Assembly (NCBI GenBank): GCA_017470985.1
Contig: JAFUXA010000012.1
Span: forward strand, 1 to 64,000
DNA: 64,000 bases
Direction: 5' to 3'
Source: Lachnospiraceae bacterium
Lineage (GTDB): Bacteria > Bacillota > Clostridia > Lachnospirales > Lachnospiraceae
Positions within the stretch are counted from its first letter, which is position 1. Every line of letters starts with the position of its first letter. The notes under the pieces were generated by a model. The model saw nothing but the letters and a program-made list of their open reading frames with translations. It was not told where the DNA came from and did no database searches. The translations under genes were made by a program, and so were the position numbers. Below are positions 53,609-61,883 of this stretch, in pieces.

Positions 53609-54970
53609 ATGTTTGATGTAATTGTTATAGGTGGTGGCCCCGGAGGTTATAAGACTGCAAATCTTCTCGGGCTGCGAGGGTATAATGTCGCTATGGTTGA
53701 AAAGGATTATGTGGGCGGAATTTGTCTTAATAGGGGATGTATACCATTTAAAACGTATCTTCATACATCAGAGATTATTTCAGAGGCTAATAAATATATA
53801 AAAGCGAAAATTTTGAATGGACAGGACATAAGTATCAATCAAAAGAACCTATTGGATCAAAAAAATATAATTGTTGATGGATTGAGACGGGGGATTACCA
53901 ATGGTTTAAATGCCTGTGGTGTTAAACTTTATGAAGGCGAAGCTCTATATTCTGGAAGAGCTGGAGATAATTATTTAATTAGTGTTAATGGAGAGCTAAT
54001 TGAAGGGAAAAAGATTGTTATTGCCACCGGTGCAAAAGATGTTGAAATGGCAAGTATAAAAATCAATGGCAATATGAAGATTATTACGAGTAGTGAGATG
54101 CTCGAATTGTCTGAGGTGCCGAAACGAATTACGATTGTTGGAGCCGGAGCAATAGGTTTGGAAGCCGCTGCATATTTCAATGAGGTTGGAAGCGAAGTGT
54201 CTCTTGTTGAATACCGGGAGCATATTGGTGGAGGAATTGATTCTGATATTGCAGATGCTTTAGCTAGAATTATAAATAAAAAAGGTATAGATTTATATGT
54301 TAGTTCGACTGTTGAAGAGGTTGATGATAATAATGTATATGTAAAATGTGCAGATGGTTCGAGAATTAACATAGATTCGGAATGTGTTTTGCTGGCTGTT
54401 GGAAGAAAGCCGAATATCGACGAGAAGATGTTGGCGGATTTGAATATTTCATATGACGATAATGGAATAAAAATTAATGACAAATGTCAAACATGCGATG
54501 AAAATGTGTTTGCATGTGGAGATGTTACAGGACAATTAATGCTAGCGCATACGGCATATCGTCAGGCAAAAGTTATTGCAGATACAATAGATGGGAAAGG
54601 GTGCTCTATCGATTATCGTTATATTCCAAAAGTTATTTATATGCATCCTGAGAGTTTGAGTGTGGGACTTACAGAACAGGAGTGCATTGAAAATGGAATG
54701 AAATACGATACTCGTTCATTACCGATGACATATAGCGGAAAATATTTTGCTGATCATGGTAAAGATGGGGCAAAGGTAAAAATGATAATAGATGAACATC
54801 GCAGGATAATAGGCTTTCATATGCTGGCTAATGATTCATCTGAGATATCATTGGCAGCAGAATTGATGATTGCAAATGGGATGAGTATAGATGATATATG
54901 CAATTTGGTATATGCTCATCCATCTTACTCGGAAATAATAGGAGACGTGGCAGAATTATTTAACAGATAA
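53609..54970 (+). CDS. Dihydrolipoamide dehydrogenase (E3) of the pse-linked complex
   Basis: A 453-residue flavoprotein disulphide reductase. The FAD motif IGGGPGGYKTA lies at residues 7-17 and the redox pair in GICLNRGCIPFK at residues 37-48, with Phe where Ser or Thr is usual. The NAD motif is IVGAGAIGLEAAAYF, and the C-terminal AHPSYSEIIGD carries the catalytic His. It reoxidises dihydrolipoyl groups with NAD+. Presence of E3 shows the lipoyl cycle is meant to turn over oxidatively. Confidence 0.93.
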   Translation: MFDVIVIGGGPGGYKTANLLGLRGYNVAMVEKDYVGGICLNRGCIPFKTYLHTSEIISEANKYIKAKILNGQDISINQKNLLDQKNIIVDGLRRGITNGLNACGVKLYEGEALYSGRAGDNYLISVNGELIEGKKIVIATGAKDVEMASIKINGNMKIITSSEMLELSEVPKRITIVGAGAIGLEAAAYFNEVGSEVSLVEYREHIGGGIDSDIADALARIINKKGIDLYVSSTVEEVDDNNVYVKCADGSRINIDSECVLLAVGRKPNIDEKMLADLNISYDDNGIKINDKCQTCDENVFACGDVTGQLMLAHTAYRQAKVIADTIDGKGCSIDYRYIPKVIYMHPESLSVGLTEQECIENGMKYDTRSLPMTYSGKYFADHGKDGAKVKMIIDEHRRIIGFHMLANDSSEISLAAELMIANGMSIDDICNLVYAHPSYSEIIGDVAELFNR

Positions 54971-54983
54971 AAGAGGTGATGAG

Positions 54984-56045
54984 ATGTTGGATAGAAGCAT
55001 CAAAATAGGGGATAGAGAAATAAATGAAGATTCTCCGACATATGTTATTGCGGAGATGTCGGGAAATCATAACATGGATTACGATAGAGCTTTACGGATT
55101 CTCTATGCTGCAAAAGAAAGTGGAGCAGATGCTATCAAGCTTCAGACATATACTGCAGATACAATCACATTGAATTGTGATGATCCATGCTTTCAGATTA
55201 CTCAAGGGACTTTGTGGGATGGACGTACTTTGTATAACTTATACAAGGAGGCATATACTCCATGGGAATGGCAACCCAAATTGCAAGAGGTTGCGAAAGA
55301 AATAGGATTGGATTTTTTTTCAACTCCTTTTGATTTTACCAGTGTTGACTTCTTGGAACAGATGTCTATTCCGGTATATAAAATAGCATCGTTTGAGATG
55401 ACAGATATTCCTCTTATAAGGAAAGTGGCAAAATTGGGAAAGCCGATTATTATGTCAACGGGAATAGCTACTTTACAAGACATAGAATTAGCGATTAATA
55501 CATGTAAAGAGGTGGGAAACAATGATGTGATTCTGTTGAAGTGTTGTTCTGCTTATCCTACCCCATATGAAGATATTAACTTGAGGACTATGGTAAATAT
55601 GGCAGATACTTTTGATTGCTTAGTAGGATTGTCAGACCATACAATGGGTCATGATGTTGCCGTTGCAAGTGTTGCAATGGGTGCAAAAGTTATAGAAAAG
55701 CATCTGACTTTAAGCCGGGCAGATGGTGGCGTGGACTCAGCATTTTCTATGGAACCACAAGAGTTTAAAGATATGGTTAATGGAATAAGAAACGTTGAAA
55801 AGGCGTTAGGAAAGGTTACTTATGAATTGACCGATAAACAAAAGGGCGAGCGAGAGCATGGAAGATCTTTGTTTATAGCAAAAGATATGAAAGCGGGAGA
55901 GATTTTAACGCCAGAAAACATGCGCTCTGTAAGACCTGCACATGGTTTACATACAAAGTATTACGATATGTTACTGGGTAAAAAAGTGAATAAAGATGTA
56001 AAACTTGGAACTCCGATGAGCTGGGACATTATAGATTTTGATTAG
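54984..56045 (+). CDS. pseI: Pseudaminic acid synthase PseI
   Basis: A 353-residue NeuB-family enzyme condensing the 2,4-diacylamido-trideoxyaltrose with PEP. The barrel domain shows IAEMSGNHNMDYDRAL near residue 22, DAIKLQTYTADT, SCTP-type STPFDF and LKCCSAYPTPYEDINLR. A C-terminal SAF domain (about 290-350: GRSLFIAKDMKAGEILT) completes it. Typical length; GAGGTGATGAG precedes the ATG. Confidence 0.93.
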   Translation: MLDRSIKIGDREINEDSPTYVIAEMSGNHNMDYDRALRILYAAKESGADAIKLQTYTADTITLNCDDPCFQITQGTLWDGRTLYNLYKEAYTPWEWQPKLQEVAKEIGLDFFSTPFDFTSVDFLEQMSIPVYKIASFEMTDIPLIRKVAKLGKPIIMSTGIATLQDIELAINTCKEVGNNDVILLKCCSAYPTPYEDINLRTMVNMADTFDCLVGLSDHTMGHDVAVASVAMGAKVIEKHLTLSRADGGVDSAFSMEPQEFKDMVNGIRNVEKALGKVTYELTDKQKGEREHGRSLFIAKDMKAGEILTPENMRSVRPAHGLHTKYYDMLLGKKVNKDVKLGTPMSWDIIDFD

Positions 56046-56056
56046 GGTGTTGATTT

Positions 56057-57085
56057 ATGATTGTTTTTAGGGCTGATGGAAACTCTATAATTGGCATGGG
56101 TCATATTATGAGATGTATATCTATAGCAAATCAGGCGAAGAAAATGGGACATGACTGTTTATTTATTGTTGCTTCTGGAGATTGTGAAAGAATAATAAGT
56201 GCTGCAGGTCATTCTGTTAAAGTGATAGACTCTGATTATTTAAATTGGAGAGACGGCGAGCTGGATTTTGTTTTTGATTATTGTATTCCTAATATGATGA
56301 TTGTGGATTCTTATTATATAAAAAAAGAGTTCATGGTTGGCTTACATGATAAATGTAAGAAGAATGAGACTAAGCTTGTGTATATTGATGATAGATGCGT
56401 AGAGGCATATGAATGTGATGTGTTAATTAATTATAATGTTTTTGCATCAAATATGGATTATGGCTCTATTTATGGCAATAATGACATCCCTAGAATGTTG
56501 ATGGGAACAAAGTATGTGCCTCTTAGGGATGAGTTCTTTGAAAAAAAGAGAATGGAACTATCTGAGTTTGGAAAGAATATATTGATTTCAACGGGTGGAG
56601 CTGATTCTGAACATCTAACAAGTGCTCTGCTTCAGGTTGCGTCAGAATATAAGGATTTTGATTTTCATGTTGTTGTAGGTATGATGAATGAAGATAGGGA
56701 TATTTTGAAAGCTGAGGCATTGAACAACAGGAACATTTTTATTTATGAAAATGTAAACAATATGTCTGAGTTGATGCTATCTTGCGATTTGGCAATTTCA
56801 GCTGCAGGATCTACATTATATGAATTATGTGCTATGCAGACACCGACAATAACATATGTTTTAGCGGATAATCAGGTGCCTGCCGCGGAAATGTTTGGTT
56901 CTGAAGGTGTAATTATAAATTGTGGAGACATCAGAAAACTTGGCAAGGATAAACTTGCAAAAAAATTGATTAAAGAGGCTGCTGCTTTGGCAAGAGATTA
57001 TTCTAAACGTCAAGATGTTTATGAGAAAATGATTAAATATGTAGATGGTGGTGGGGCGAGAAGAATACTAGAAGAAGCATTATAA
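56057..57085 (+). CDS. pseG: UDP-2,4-diacylamido-trideoxyaltrose hydrolase PseG
   Basis: A 342-residue MurG-like GT-B hydrolase that removes UDP before PseI. It shows the N-terminal RADGNSIIGMGHIMRC with the catalytic His region, VDSYYI, and ISTGGADSEHLTSALLQ and AISAAGSTLYELCAMQTPTI in the C-terminal half. Some PseG proteins carry a fused GNAT PseH; this one ends at the hydrolase domain, so PseH is not supplied here either. Last gene of the operon. Confidence 0.92.
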   Translation: MIVFRADGNSIIGMGHIMRCISIANQAKKMGHDCLFIVASGDCERIISAAGHSVKVIDSDYLNWRDGELDFVFDYCIPNMMIVDSYYIKKEFMVGLHDKCKKNETKLVYIDDRCVEAYECDVLINYNVFASNMDYGSIYGNNDIPRMLMGTKYVPLRDEFFEKKRMELSEFGKNILISTGGADSEHLTSALLQVASEYKDFDFHVVVGMMNEDRDILKAEALNNRNIFIYENVNNMSELMLSCDLAISAAGSTLYELCAMQTPTITYVLADNQVPAAEMFGSEGVIINCGDIRKLGKDKLAKKLIKEAAALARDYSKRQDVYEKMIKYVDGGGARRILEEAL

Positions 57086-57176
57086 ACATAGGATTGCAAA
57101 ATAGTAGTTGGAGTAACTGGAGGAACCATATTATTATTTACCATGCTAGTAAAGAAATATGGAGGGCAGCATGAAA

Positions 57177-57277
57177 CAAAAAAGAACCGCCACTCTGCAA
57201 AGTAGCGATTCTTTGAGCATATGCTCATATAAAAAATCAACACTTGAGCTGACCGCTTGTCGCGACATCTCTTTTAT
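57177..57277 (-). ncRNA. Putative antisense small RNA (type I antitoxin-like)
   Basis: A minus-strand promoter (TTGAAA at 57307-57312, 17-nt spacer, TATTAT at 57284-57289) is followed after about 100 nt by an intrinsic terminator. The terminator stem AAAGAATCGC/GCGGTTCTTT (one mismatch) is followed by TTTTTT on the minus strand, ending near 57177. A GAGCATATGCTC palindrome lies inside the RNA. On the opposite strand a short hydrophobic frame ending KKNRHSAK resembles the tail of holin-like type I toxins but has no usable start, so the locus may be a remnant. Confidence 0.4.
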
Positions 57278-57327
57278 ATTTGTATAATAACATGGTGGTT
57301 TGATTATTTCAAGAGGGTAAGTGTCTT

Positions 57328-57651
57328 ATGTCTATTTCAGACAATATTTTTAGAATAATGCGTGAGCGACATATTACGCAAAAAGAATTTGCGAAACTGA
57401 TAAGTGTCCCAGAGAGCACAATAAGTGATTGGAAACGTAAAGGCAAAACACCAGGCGCTGATAAAATAATGGATATTTGTAAAGTGCTGGATACTAATCC
57501 ATATGATATCCTTCTAGAGCAATCTGAACAGACAGATTATATTGTGGTTGATTCAAAGTCTGATTTGGGACATTTGGTTTTGGATTATAATTCGTTGTCA
57601 ACTAGAAGGAAGGATAGGCTCAAGGGCTATATAGAAGGGTTAAAAGGATAG
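57328..57651 (+). CDS. XRE-family helix-turn-helix regulator
   Basis: A 107-residue protein. Residues about 5-62 are a Cro/CI-type HTH (ITQKEFAKLISVPESTISDW then IMDICKVLDTNPYDIL), followed by a short helical tail (STRRKDRLKGYIEGLKG). AAGAGGGTAAG lies before the ATG. A plus-strand TATAAT at 57283-57288 overlaps the -10 of the minus-strand small RNA. Targets unknown; it is not an obvious part of the pse operon. Confidence 0.82.
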   Translation: MSISDNIFRIMRERHITQKEFAKLISVPESTISDWKRKGKTPGADKIMDICKVLDTNPYDILLEQSEQTDYIVVDSKSDLGHLVLDYNSLSTRRKDRLKGYIEGLKG

Positions 57652-57795
57652 TATACAGCAATGATTTCAGATTTTAATTCAGATTTATATTATCAGAATC
57701 CAAGTTATTTAGAACAATCATATCTTGCGGGAAGCTGTTAGCGTGATTTATTCTTCTAGCGTAATAATATTTGAAGATAATTAGGGGTGACATAA

Positions 57796-59712
57796 ATGGG
57801 AGTAATAAAAATAGGAATAATTGGGACAGGTAGAATTGCAACTGAATTTATGAAAGAGTGTGACGAGGCTAATAACGCACGAGTAGTTGCAGTTTATAAT
57901 CCACACATTGAGAGTGTGAGATATTTTGTGGAGAAGAATGAATTCTCAGATGAATTGCTGCAGACAGATGATCTGACAGAGTTGTTTGGTGCGGTTGATG
58001 CAGTTTATATTGCGGCGCCTCATGAATATCATTTTACATATTCGAAGCAGGCCCTCGAGGCTGGCAAGCATGTGCTTTGCGAGAGCCCGCTTGCGTTAAA
58101 GGGCGAGGAAGCTTTGGAATTATTTGAAATGGCAAGAGATGGACAGCTTATATGCATGGAGGCTATTCCAACGGCCTATTGTCCGGGATTTGCTGGTGTT
58201 TTGCGACTTGTTGAAGAGGGTGCAATTGGCAAGCCATATGATGTTGAAGCTACATTTACCAAAGTGGGAAATGCATCTGGCAGAGAAATGTGGGGACAGT
58301 ATGCAGGAAGTTTTTATGAATTGGGAAGTTATGTGCTACTTCCGGTTGCGAAAATATTTGGCATAGAAAGCGAGCAGAGCTATGTGTGGTCAGTTGACTC
58401 GGTTACAGGCTGTGACTCTTATTCCAAAGTTACTATTACATACGAAGGCGTGAGTGCCACTGTGAAGACCGGCCTTGGTGTTAAGTCTGAGGGTGAGCTG
58501 ATCGTGGCTGGCGATAGCGGCTATATCAAAGTGCCATCTCCTTGGTGGCAGACCAACAAGATAGAAGTTCATCATGAGAATCCTGACAAAGTTGAAGTTT
58601 ATGAATCTGAATTTGCGGGAAGCGGTCTCAGATATGAAATGCGTGAATTTGCCAACAGATGTGATAGCATGGAGAAGAAGAAATCGGGAGTGGCTCCCGT
58701 TACAGTTACAGATGGAGAGGCTTGGAGCGAGTTGATGTCCAGTGCTAGTCTAACTGCTCAAGAGAGTATATGGATGGCTTACCAGATGGAAGTGTTTGCT
58801 GCTAGCCGCGCTGACAAAACAGTGGCAGATGATGACAATTATGCTGAAATTGCTGAGGCTCAGGGAATTAATATGCGCCCACTTAGATATTGGGGACATA
58901 GAGGTTGCTGCTATAGATATCCGGAAAATACTATTATGGCCTTTGAGGCTGCGGCAAATGTGCCTGGAATTACAGGCATTGAGTTCGATGTGCAATATAC
59001 CAAGGACAGACAGCTGGTAGTAATTCACGATGAGAAGGTTGATAGAACAACTAACGGTACAGGCTTTGTTAGAGATTACACTTTGGATGAACTTCAGTCT
59101 CTTGAAATTACTCCATCTGGTCGAGATGAAGTATATGAGGTGCCGGTGGATAAGTTGGATGATATACATAGGGATGCACCTTCTCTTGCGTCAATACAGC
59201 CTGGAGATAGATTACATATTCCGACATTGAGAGAGATGTTTGATGTCATTGCACCATATTGCAAGAGAGATGGATTGCTTCTCAATATTGAGTTGAAAAA
59301 CAGCATATACAGATACGAAGGTATGGAACAGATGGTTATGGATATGGTGAAGGAATATGGTATTGAGGACAATATTGTATACTCATCCTTTAACCACAAG
59401 TCAGTAGGTCTGGTTATGGAAGTGAATCCGGATGCTTCTACTGGAACTCTTGATGATGACGAATTAAACTGTATTGAGGGTATGAAAAAATATAATGCGG
59501 GTGGTCTCCATCCAGGATGCGCTGGAATGGCAGTGAATCCATCCACTGTTAAATGGATTATAGAAAATGATATTCCGGTTAGAATGTGGACTGGGATTGA
59601 GCCATTATTTGGACAGAGCCGCAGAATGCCTGATGTGGATCTGCGAAGATATGCCCTTATGGGAACAACGGATATTATTACTAATGCACCTGAGAGATAC
59701 TTGAACAGTTAG
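57796..59712 (+). CDS. Fusion: Gfo/Idh/MocA oxidoreductase-like domain + glycerophosphodiester phosphodiesterase
   Basis: A 638-residue fusion. Residues 1-345 form a Gfo/Idh/MocA dehydrogenase fold with GIIGTGRIATEF at residues 6-17. Its usual EKP motif reads ESP (CESPLAL near residue 97), so the conserved Lys is missing. Residues about 370-638 form a complete GDPD domain: GHRGCCYRYPENT, EFDVQYTKDRQLVVIHDEK (second catalytic His) and LLNIELKN. The GDPD half should hydrolyse glycerophosphodiesters or related phosphodiesters to an alcohol and G3P. The role of the N-terminal half is unknown. AGGGGTGA precedes the ATG. Confidence 0.88.
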   Translation: MGVIKIGIIGTGRIATEFMKECDEANNARVVAVYNPHIESVRYFVEKNEFSDELLQTDDLTELFGAVDAVYIAAPHEYHFTYSKQALEAGKHVLCESPLALKGEEALELFEMARDGQLICMEAIPTAYCPGFAGVLRLVEEGAIGKPYDVEATFTKVGNASGREMWGQYAGSFYELGSYVLLPVAKIFGIESEQSYVWSVDSVTGCDSYSKVTITYEGVSATVKTGLGVKSEGELIVAGDSGYIKVPSPWWQTNKIEVHHENPDKVEVYESEFAGSGLRYEMREFANRCDSMEKKKSGVAPVTVTDGEAWSELMSSASLTAQESIWMAYQMEVFAASRADKTVADDDNYAEIAEAQGINMRPLRYWGHRGCCYRYPENTIMAFEAAANVPGITGIEFDVQYTKDRQLVVIHDEKVDRTTNGTGFVRDYTLDELQSLEITPSGRDEVYEVPVDKLDDIHRDAPSLASIQPGDRLHIPTLREMFDVIAPYCKRDGLLLNIELKNSIYRYEGMEQMVMDMVKEYGIEDNIVYSSFNHKSVGLVMEVNPDASTGTLDDDELNCIEGMKKYNAGGLHPGCAGMAVNPSTVKWIIENDIPVRMWTGIEPLFGQSRRMPDVDLRRYALMGTTDIITNAPERYLNS

Positions 59713-59952
59713 GTCAATAAAACTCAAAACAATATTTGGAAAAGATTAGTAGATATTTTCATTTATTTTGCACAATGGACATATGAGATAGCGGGTGCTA
59801 GAATGGCGATACATGATGTAAGGCTTGTAATGTTCATTTACCACATTTCAAGTGTATTTAGTTGTTTTTAGAGTAGGTTATTAGGAGTAGTGTTGTGATA
59901 TTCTGATATTTCTGCCTTACATATAAAATTATGTAATGAAGGAGGTGGAAGT

Positions 59953-60873
59953 ATGAGCGAATTGACTAAAGAGTTTTTTATCCAGGTTCTCGATGACAGA
60001 TTTGGCAGGTTTGAAAATGAGATGTCTGGAATGAGATCTGACATAGCTGAATTGAAAGAGGATGTGTCAGCCTTGAAAGAAGATGTATCCGGTTTAAAGG
60101 AAGATGTGTCAGTCTTGAAGGAAGATGTATCTGGCTTAAAGGAAGATGTATCGAGCTTGAAGGAGGATGTTGCAGGTCTGAAAGATGATGTTGCAGTTCT
60201 GAAAGAGGATGTTGCAGGTCTGAAAGAAGATGTGTCAGTCTTAAAAGAAGAAGTGTCAGTCTTAAAGGAAGATGTGTCCGGCTTAAAGGAAGATGTGTCC
60301 GGCTTAACGGAAGATGTATCCGGCTTAAAGGAAGATGTATCCGGCTTAAAGGAAGATGTGTCCGGCTTAACGGAAGATGTATCCGGCTTAAAGGAAGATG
60401 TGTCAGTCTTGAAGGAAGATGTATCCGGCTTGAAGGAAGATGTATCCGGCTTGAAGGAAGATGTATCCGGCTTGAAGGAAGATGTGTCCGGCTTGAAGGA
60501 AGATGTATCCGGCTTGAAGGAAGATGTGTCCGGCTTAAAGGAGGATGTATCTGGCTTAAAGGGAGAAGTATCCGGCTTAAAGGAAGATATGTCGAGTCTT
60601 ACAGGAAGAGTATCTCGTTTGGAAACAGGAATGACCAGGTTGGAGGACAAAGTATCTGATCTTAGTGCGGATGTTCAGATTATCAAGATTAATCAAGAAC
60701 ATTATGTTGAACGATTGATAAATGAACTCCATGCTGTTTACAAAACAGAGTTTAATAAGTATGAAACCCACAACAATAATGTTAATGATCTTATGGAACA
60801 TTCCAAGGTTGTTGATGACGTCATAGAAGATCATTCTGAGAGAATAGAGACTTTAGAAATTAAGGTTGGATAG
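59953..60873 (+). CDS. Long coiled-coil protein of about 26 near-identical heptads
   Basis: A 306-residue cytoplasmic protein. After a 33-residue N-terminal segment come about 26 copies of the heptad LKEDVSG (variants LTEDVSG, LKDDVAV, LKEEVSV), then diverged heptads and an ordinary C-terminal coiled coil. The 21-bp DNA unit is repeated almost exactly from 60050 to 60590, strongest at 60400-60560. Leu and Val alternate in a/d positions, giving a very regular coiled coil. The N-terminal part (LTKEFFIQVLDDRFGRFENEM) resembles proteins with tandem coiled-coil tails often found near phage or toxin genes. Function unknown. AGGAGGTGG precedes the ATG. Confidence 0.85.
   Translation: MSELTKEFFIQVLDDRFGRFENEMSGMRSDIAELKEDVSALKEDVSGLKEDVSVLKEDVSGLKEDVSSLKEDVAGLKDDVAVLKEDVAGLKEDVSVLKEEVSVLKEDVSGLKEDVSGLTEDVSGLKEDVSGLKEDVSGLTEDVSGLKEDVSVLKEDVSGLKEDVSGLKEDVSGLKEDVSGLKEDVSGLKEDVSGLKEDVSGLKGEVSGLKEDMSSLTGRVSRLETGMTRLEDKVSDLSADVQIIKINQEHYVERLINELHAVYKTEFNKYETHNNNVNDLMEHSKVVDDVIEDHSERIETLEIKVG
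60050..60595 (+). repeat. 21-bp coding minisatellite (heptad-encoding)
   Basis: About 26 tandem 21-bp units encode the heptads. Adjacent units at 60400-60560 are identical or differ at one or two third-codon positions, a sign of recent unit duplication. Copy number is therefore likely to vary between strains without frameshift. Confidence 0.88.
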
Positions 60874-60911
60874 ATTTTTTGATAAATAATTTGCGGGAAA
60901 AGAACAAGATA

Positions 60912-61739
60912 ATGAAGGCTATTATAATTGTATTGGTGATTTTAATAGTGCTAATTGCACTATATTTTTTGGCTATTATGCCTAGGATGATTCACCGTCC
61001 TGATTTTTCAGAATTTAAGCAGTGGGATTATGCTCATCGCGGCTTGTATGATAATGAGACTGATGCCCCGGAGAATTCTATGAAAGCATTTTCCAAAGCT
61101 GTGGAAAATGATTATGGAATAGAGCTGGATGTACAGCTGACCAGGGATAATGTGATGGTGGTATTCCATGACTTCTCTCTTGAGAGAGTATGCGGAGTGG
61201 ATAAGCTTGTGAGAGAGCTGACTTATGAGGAACTGCAGCAGCTGACAATCCTCGACTCGGATCAGAGAATTCCTAAGTTTGAGGATGTTCTTGAGTTGGT
61301 AAATGGCAGAGTGCCACTTATTATTGAATACAAAATTCCAGGTACAGATCCATTGGTTTGCAAGATGGCCAATGATTTGCTCGTGGATTACAAGGGCATG
61401 TATTGTATAGAGTCATTTAACCCTATGGGTGTACTGTGGTACAGGCAGAACCGTCCTGATGTTGTCAGAGGAATTCTTTCGGACAATTATGTGAAGGAAG
61501 GATACAGAGAATATCCTGTCATTGCTTACGAAGTTTTGAGAAATATGCTTTTTAACTTTATTATTAAGCCAGACTTTATTGCCTATGATGTGAAATATAC
61601 TTCCGATTTATCCAGAACAATATGTCAGAAGGTTTACAAGGCTCCTTCAGTAGCATGGACTGCGAAGTCCCAGGAAGATATTGATGCCAATGTAGATGAC
61701 TATGATATTTTCATTTTTGAAGGATTTCTTCCACAATAA
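60912..61739 (+). CDS. Membrane-anchored glycerophosphodiester phosphodiesterase
   Basis: A 275-residue protein with one N-terminal membrane segment (about residues 2-22) and a GDPD domain: YAHRGLYDNETDAPENS, ELDVQLTRDNVMVVFHDFS (catalytic His), VPLIIEYK. It likely releases G3P from glycerophosphodiesters near the membrane. The ATG at 60912 fits the membrane start; a TTG at 60879 would add 11 residues and follows the coiled-coil stop by 5 bp, so coupling is possible. It is the second GDPD within 5 kb. Confidence 0.87.
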   Translation: MKAIIIVLVILIVLIALYFLAIMPRMIHRPDFSEFKQWDYAHRGLYDNETDAPENSMKAFSKAVENDYGIELDVQLTRDNVMVVFHDFSLERVCGVDKLVRELTYEELQQLTILDSDQRIPKFEDVLELVNGRVPLIIEYKIPGTDPLVCKMANDLLVDYKGMYCIESFNPMGVLWYRQNRPDVVRGILSDNYVKEGYREYPVIAYEVLRNMLFNFIIKPDFIAYDVKYTSDLSRTICQKVYKAPSVAWTAKSQEDIDANVDDYDIFIFEGFLPQ

Positions 61740-61790
61740 TTGAACTTACTGGCGAATAAATGTACAAATAAATAGTGAATATGCGATTAA

Positions 61791-61828
61791 ATAGTCTTAC
61801 AGAGAAGCATATGTAGGACTATTTTTTA
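61791..61828 (+). terminator. Intrinsic terminator after the GDPD gene
   Basis: A 10-bp stem ATAGTCTTAC/GTAGGACTAT (one G-U) with a 12-nt loop, then six T. Confidence 0.85.
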
Positions 61829-61883
61829 TGTCTATATATTTGTGGAAATATTATTAATTTGAGTTTGTGAGAGGAGATTTGTT

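Noticed and set aside
53971-54483. 170-codon minus-strand frame inside the E3 gene
   Set aside because: It is a shadow of the dihydrolipoamide dehydrogenase; no ribosome site and no recognisable domain.
56057-57085. PseG-PseH fusion as the source of the missing acetyltransferase
   Set aside because: The protein ends after the GT-B hydrolase domain; no GNAT motif follows.
57171-57287. 38-codon plus-strand frame with a good GGAGGG site (starts MKQKRTATL)
   Set aside because: It runs through the minus-strand terminator and the palindrome, so its codons are dictated by RNA structure. It is more likely the complement of the small RNA than a gene, although translation cannot be fully excluded.
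60050-60595. Tandem repeats considered as a CRISPR array
   Set aside because: Units are 21 bp, directly adjacent without spacers, in frame and coding. No cas genes are present.
59868-60650. Long minus-strand frame of repeated Ser-Phe-Lys-Pro-Asp-Thr-Ser units opposite the heptad gene
   Set aside because: It is the antisense image of the 21-bp repeat, which keeps all six frames open. The plus-strand frame has a good ribosome site, heptad logic and a non-repeat C terminus.
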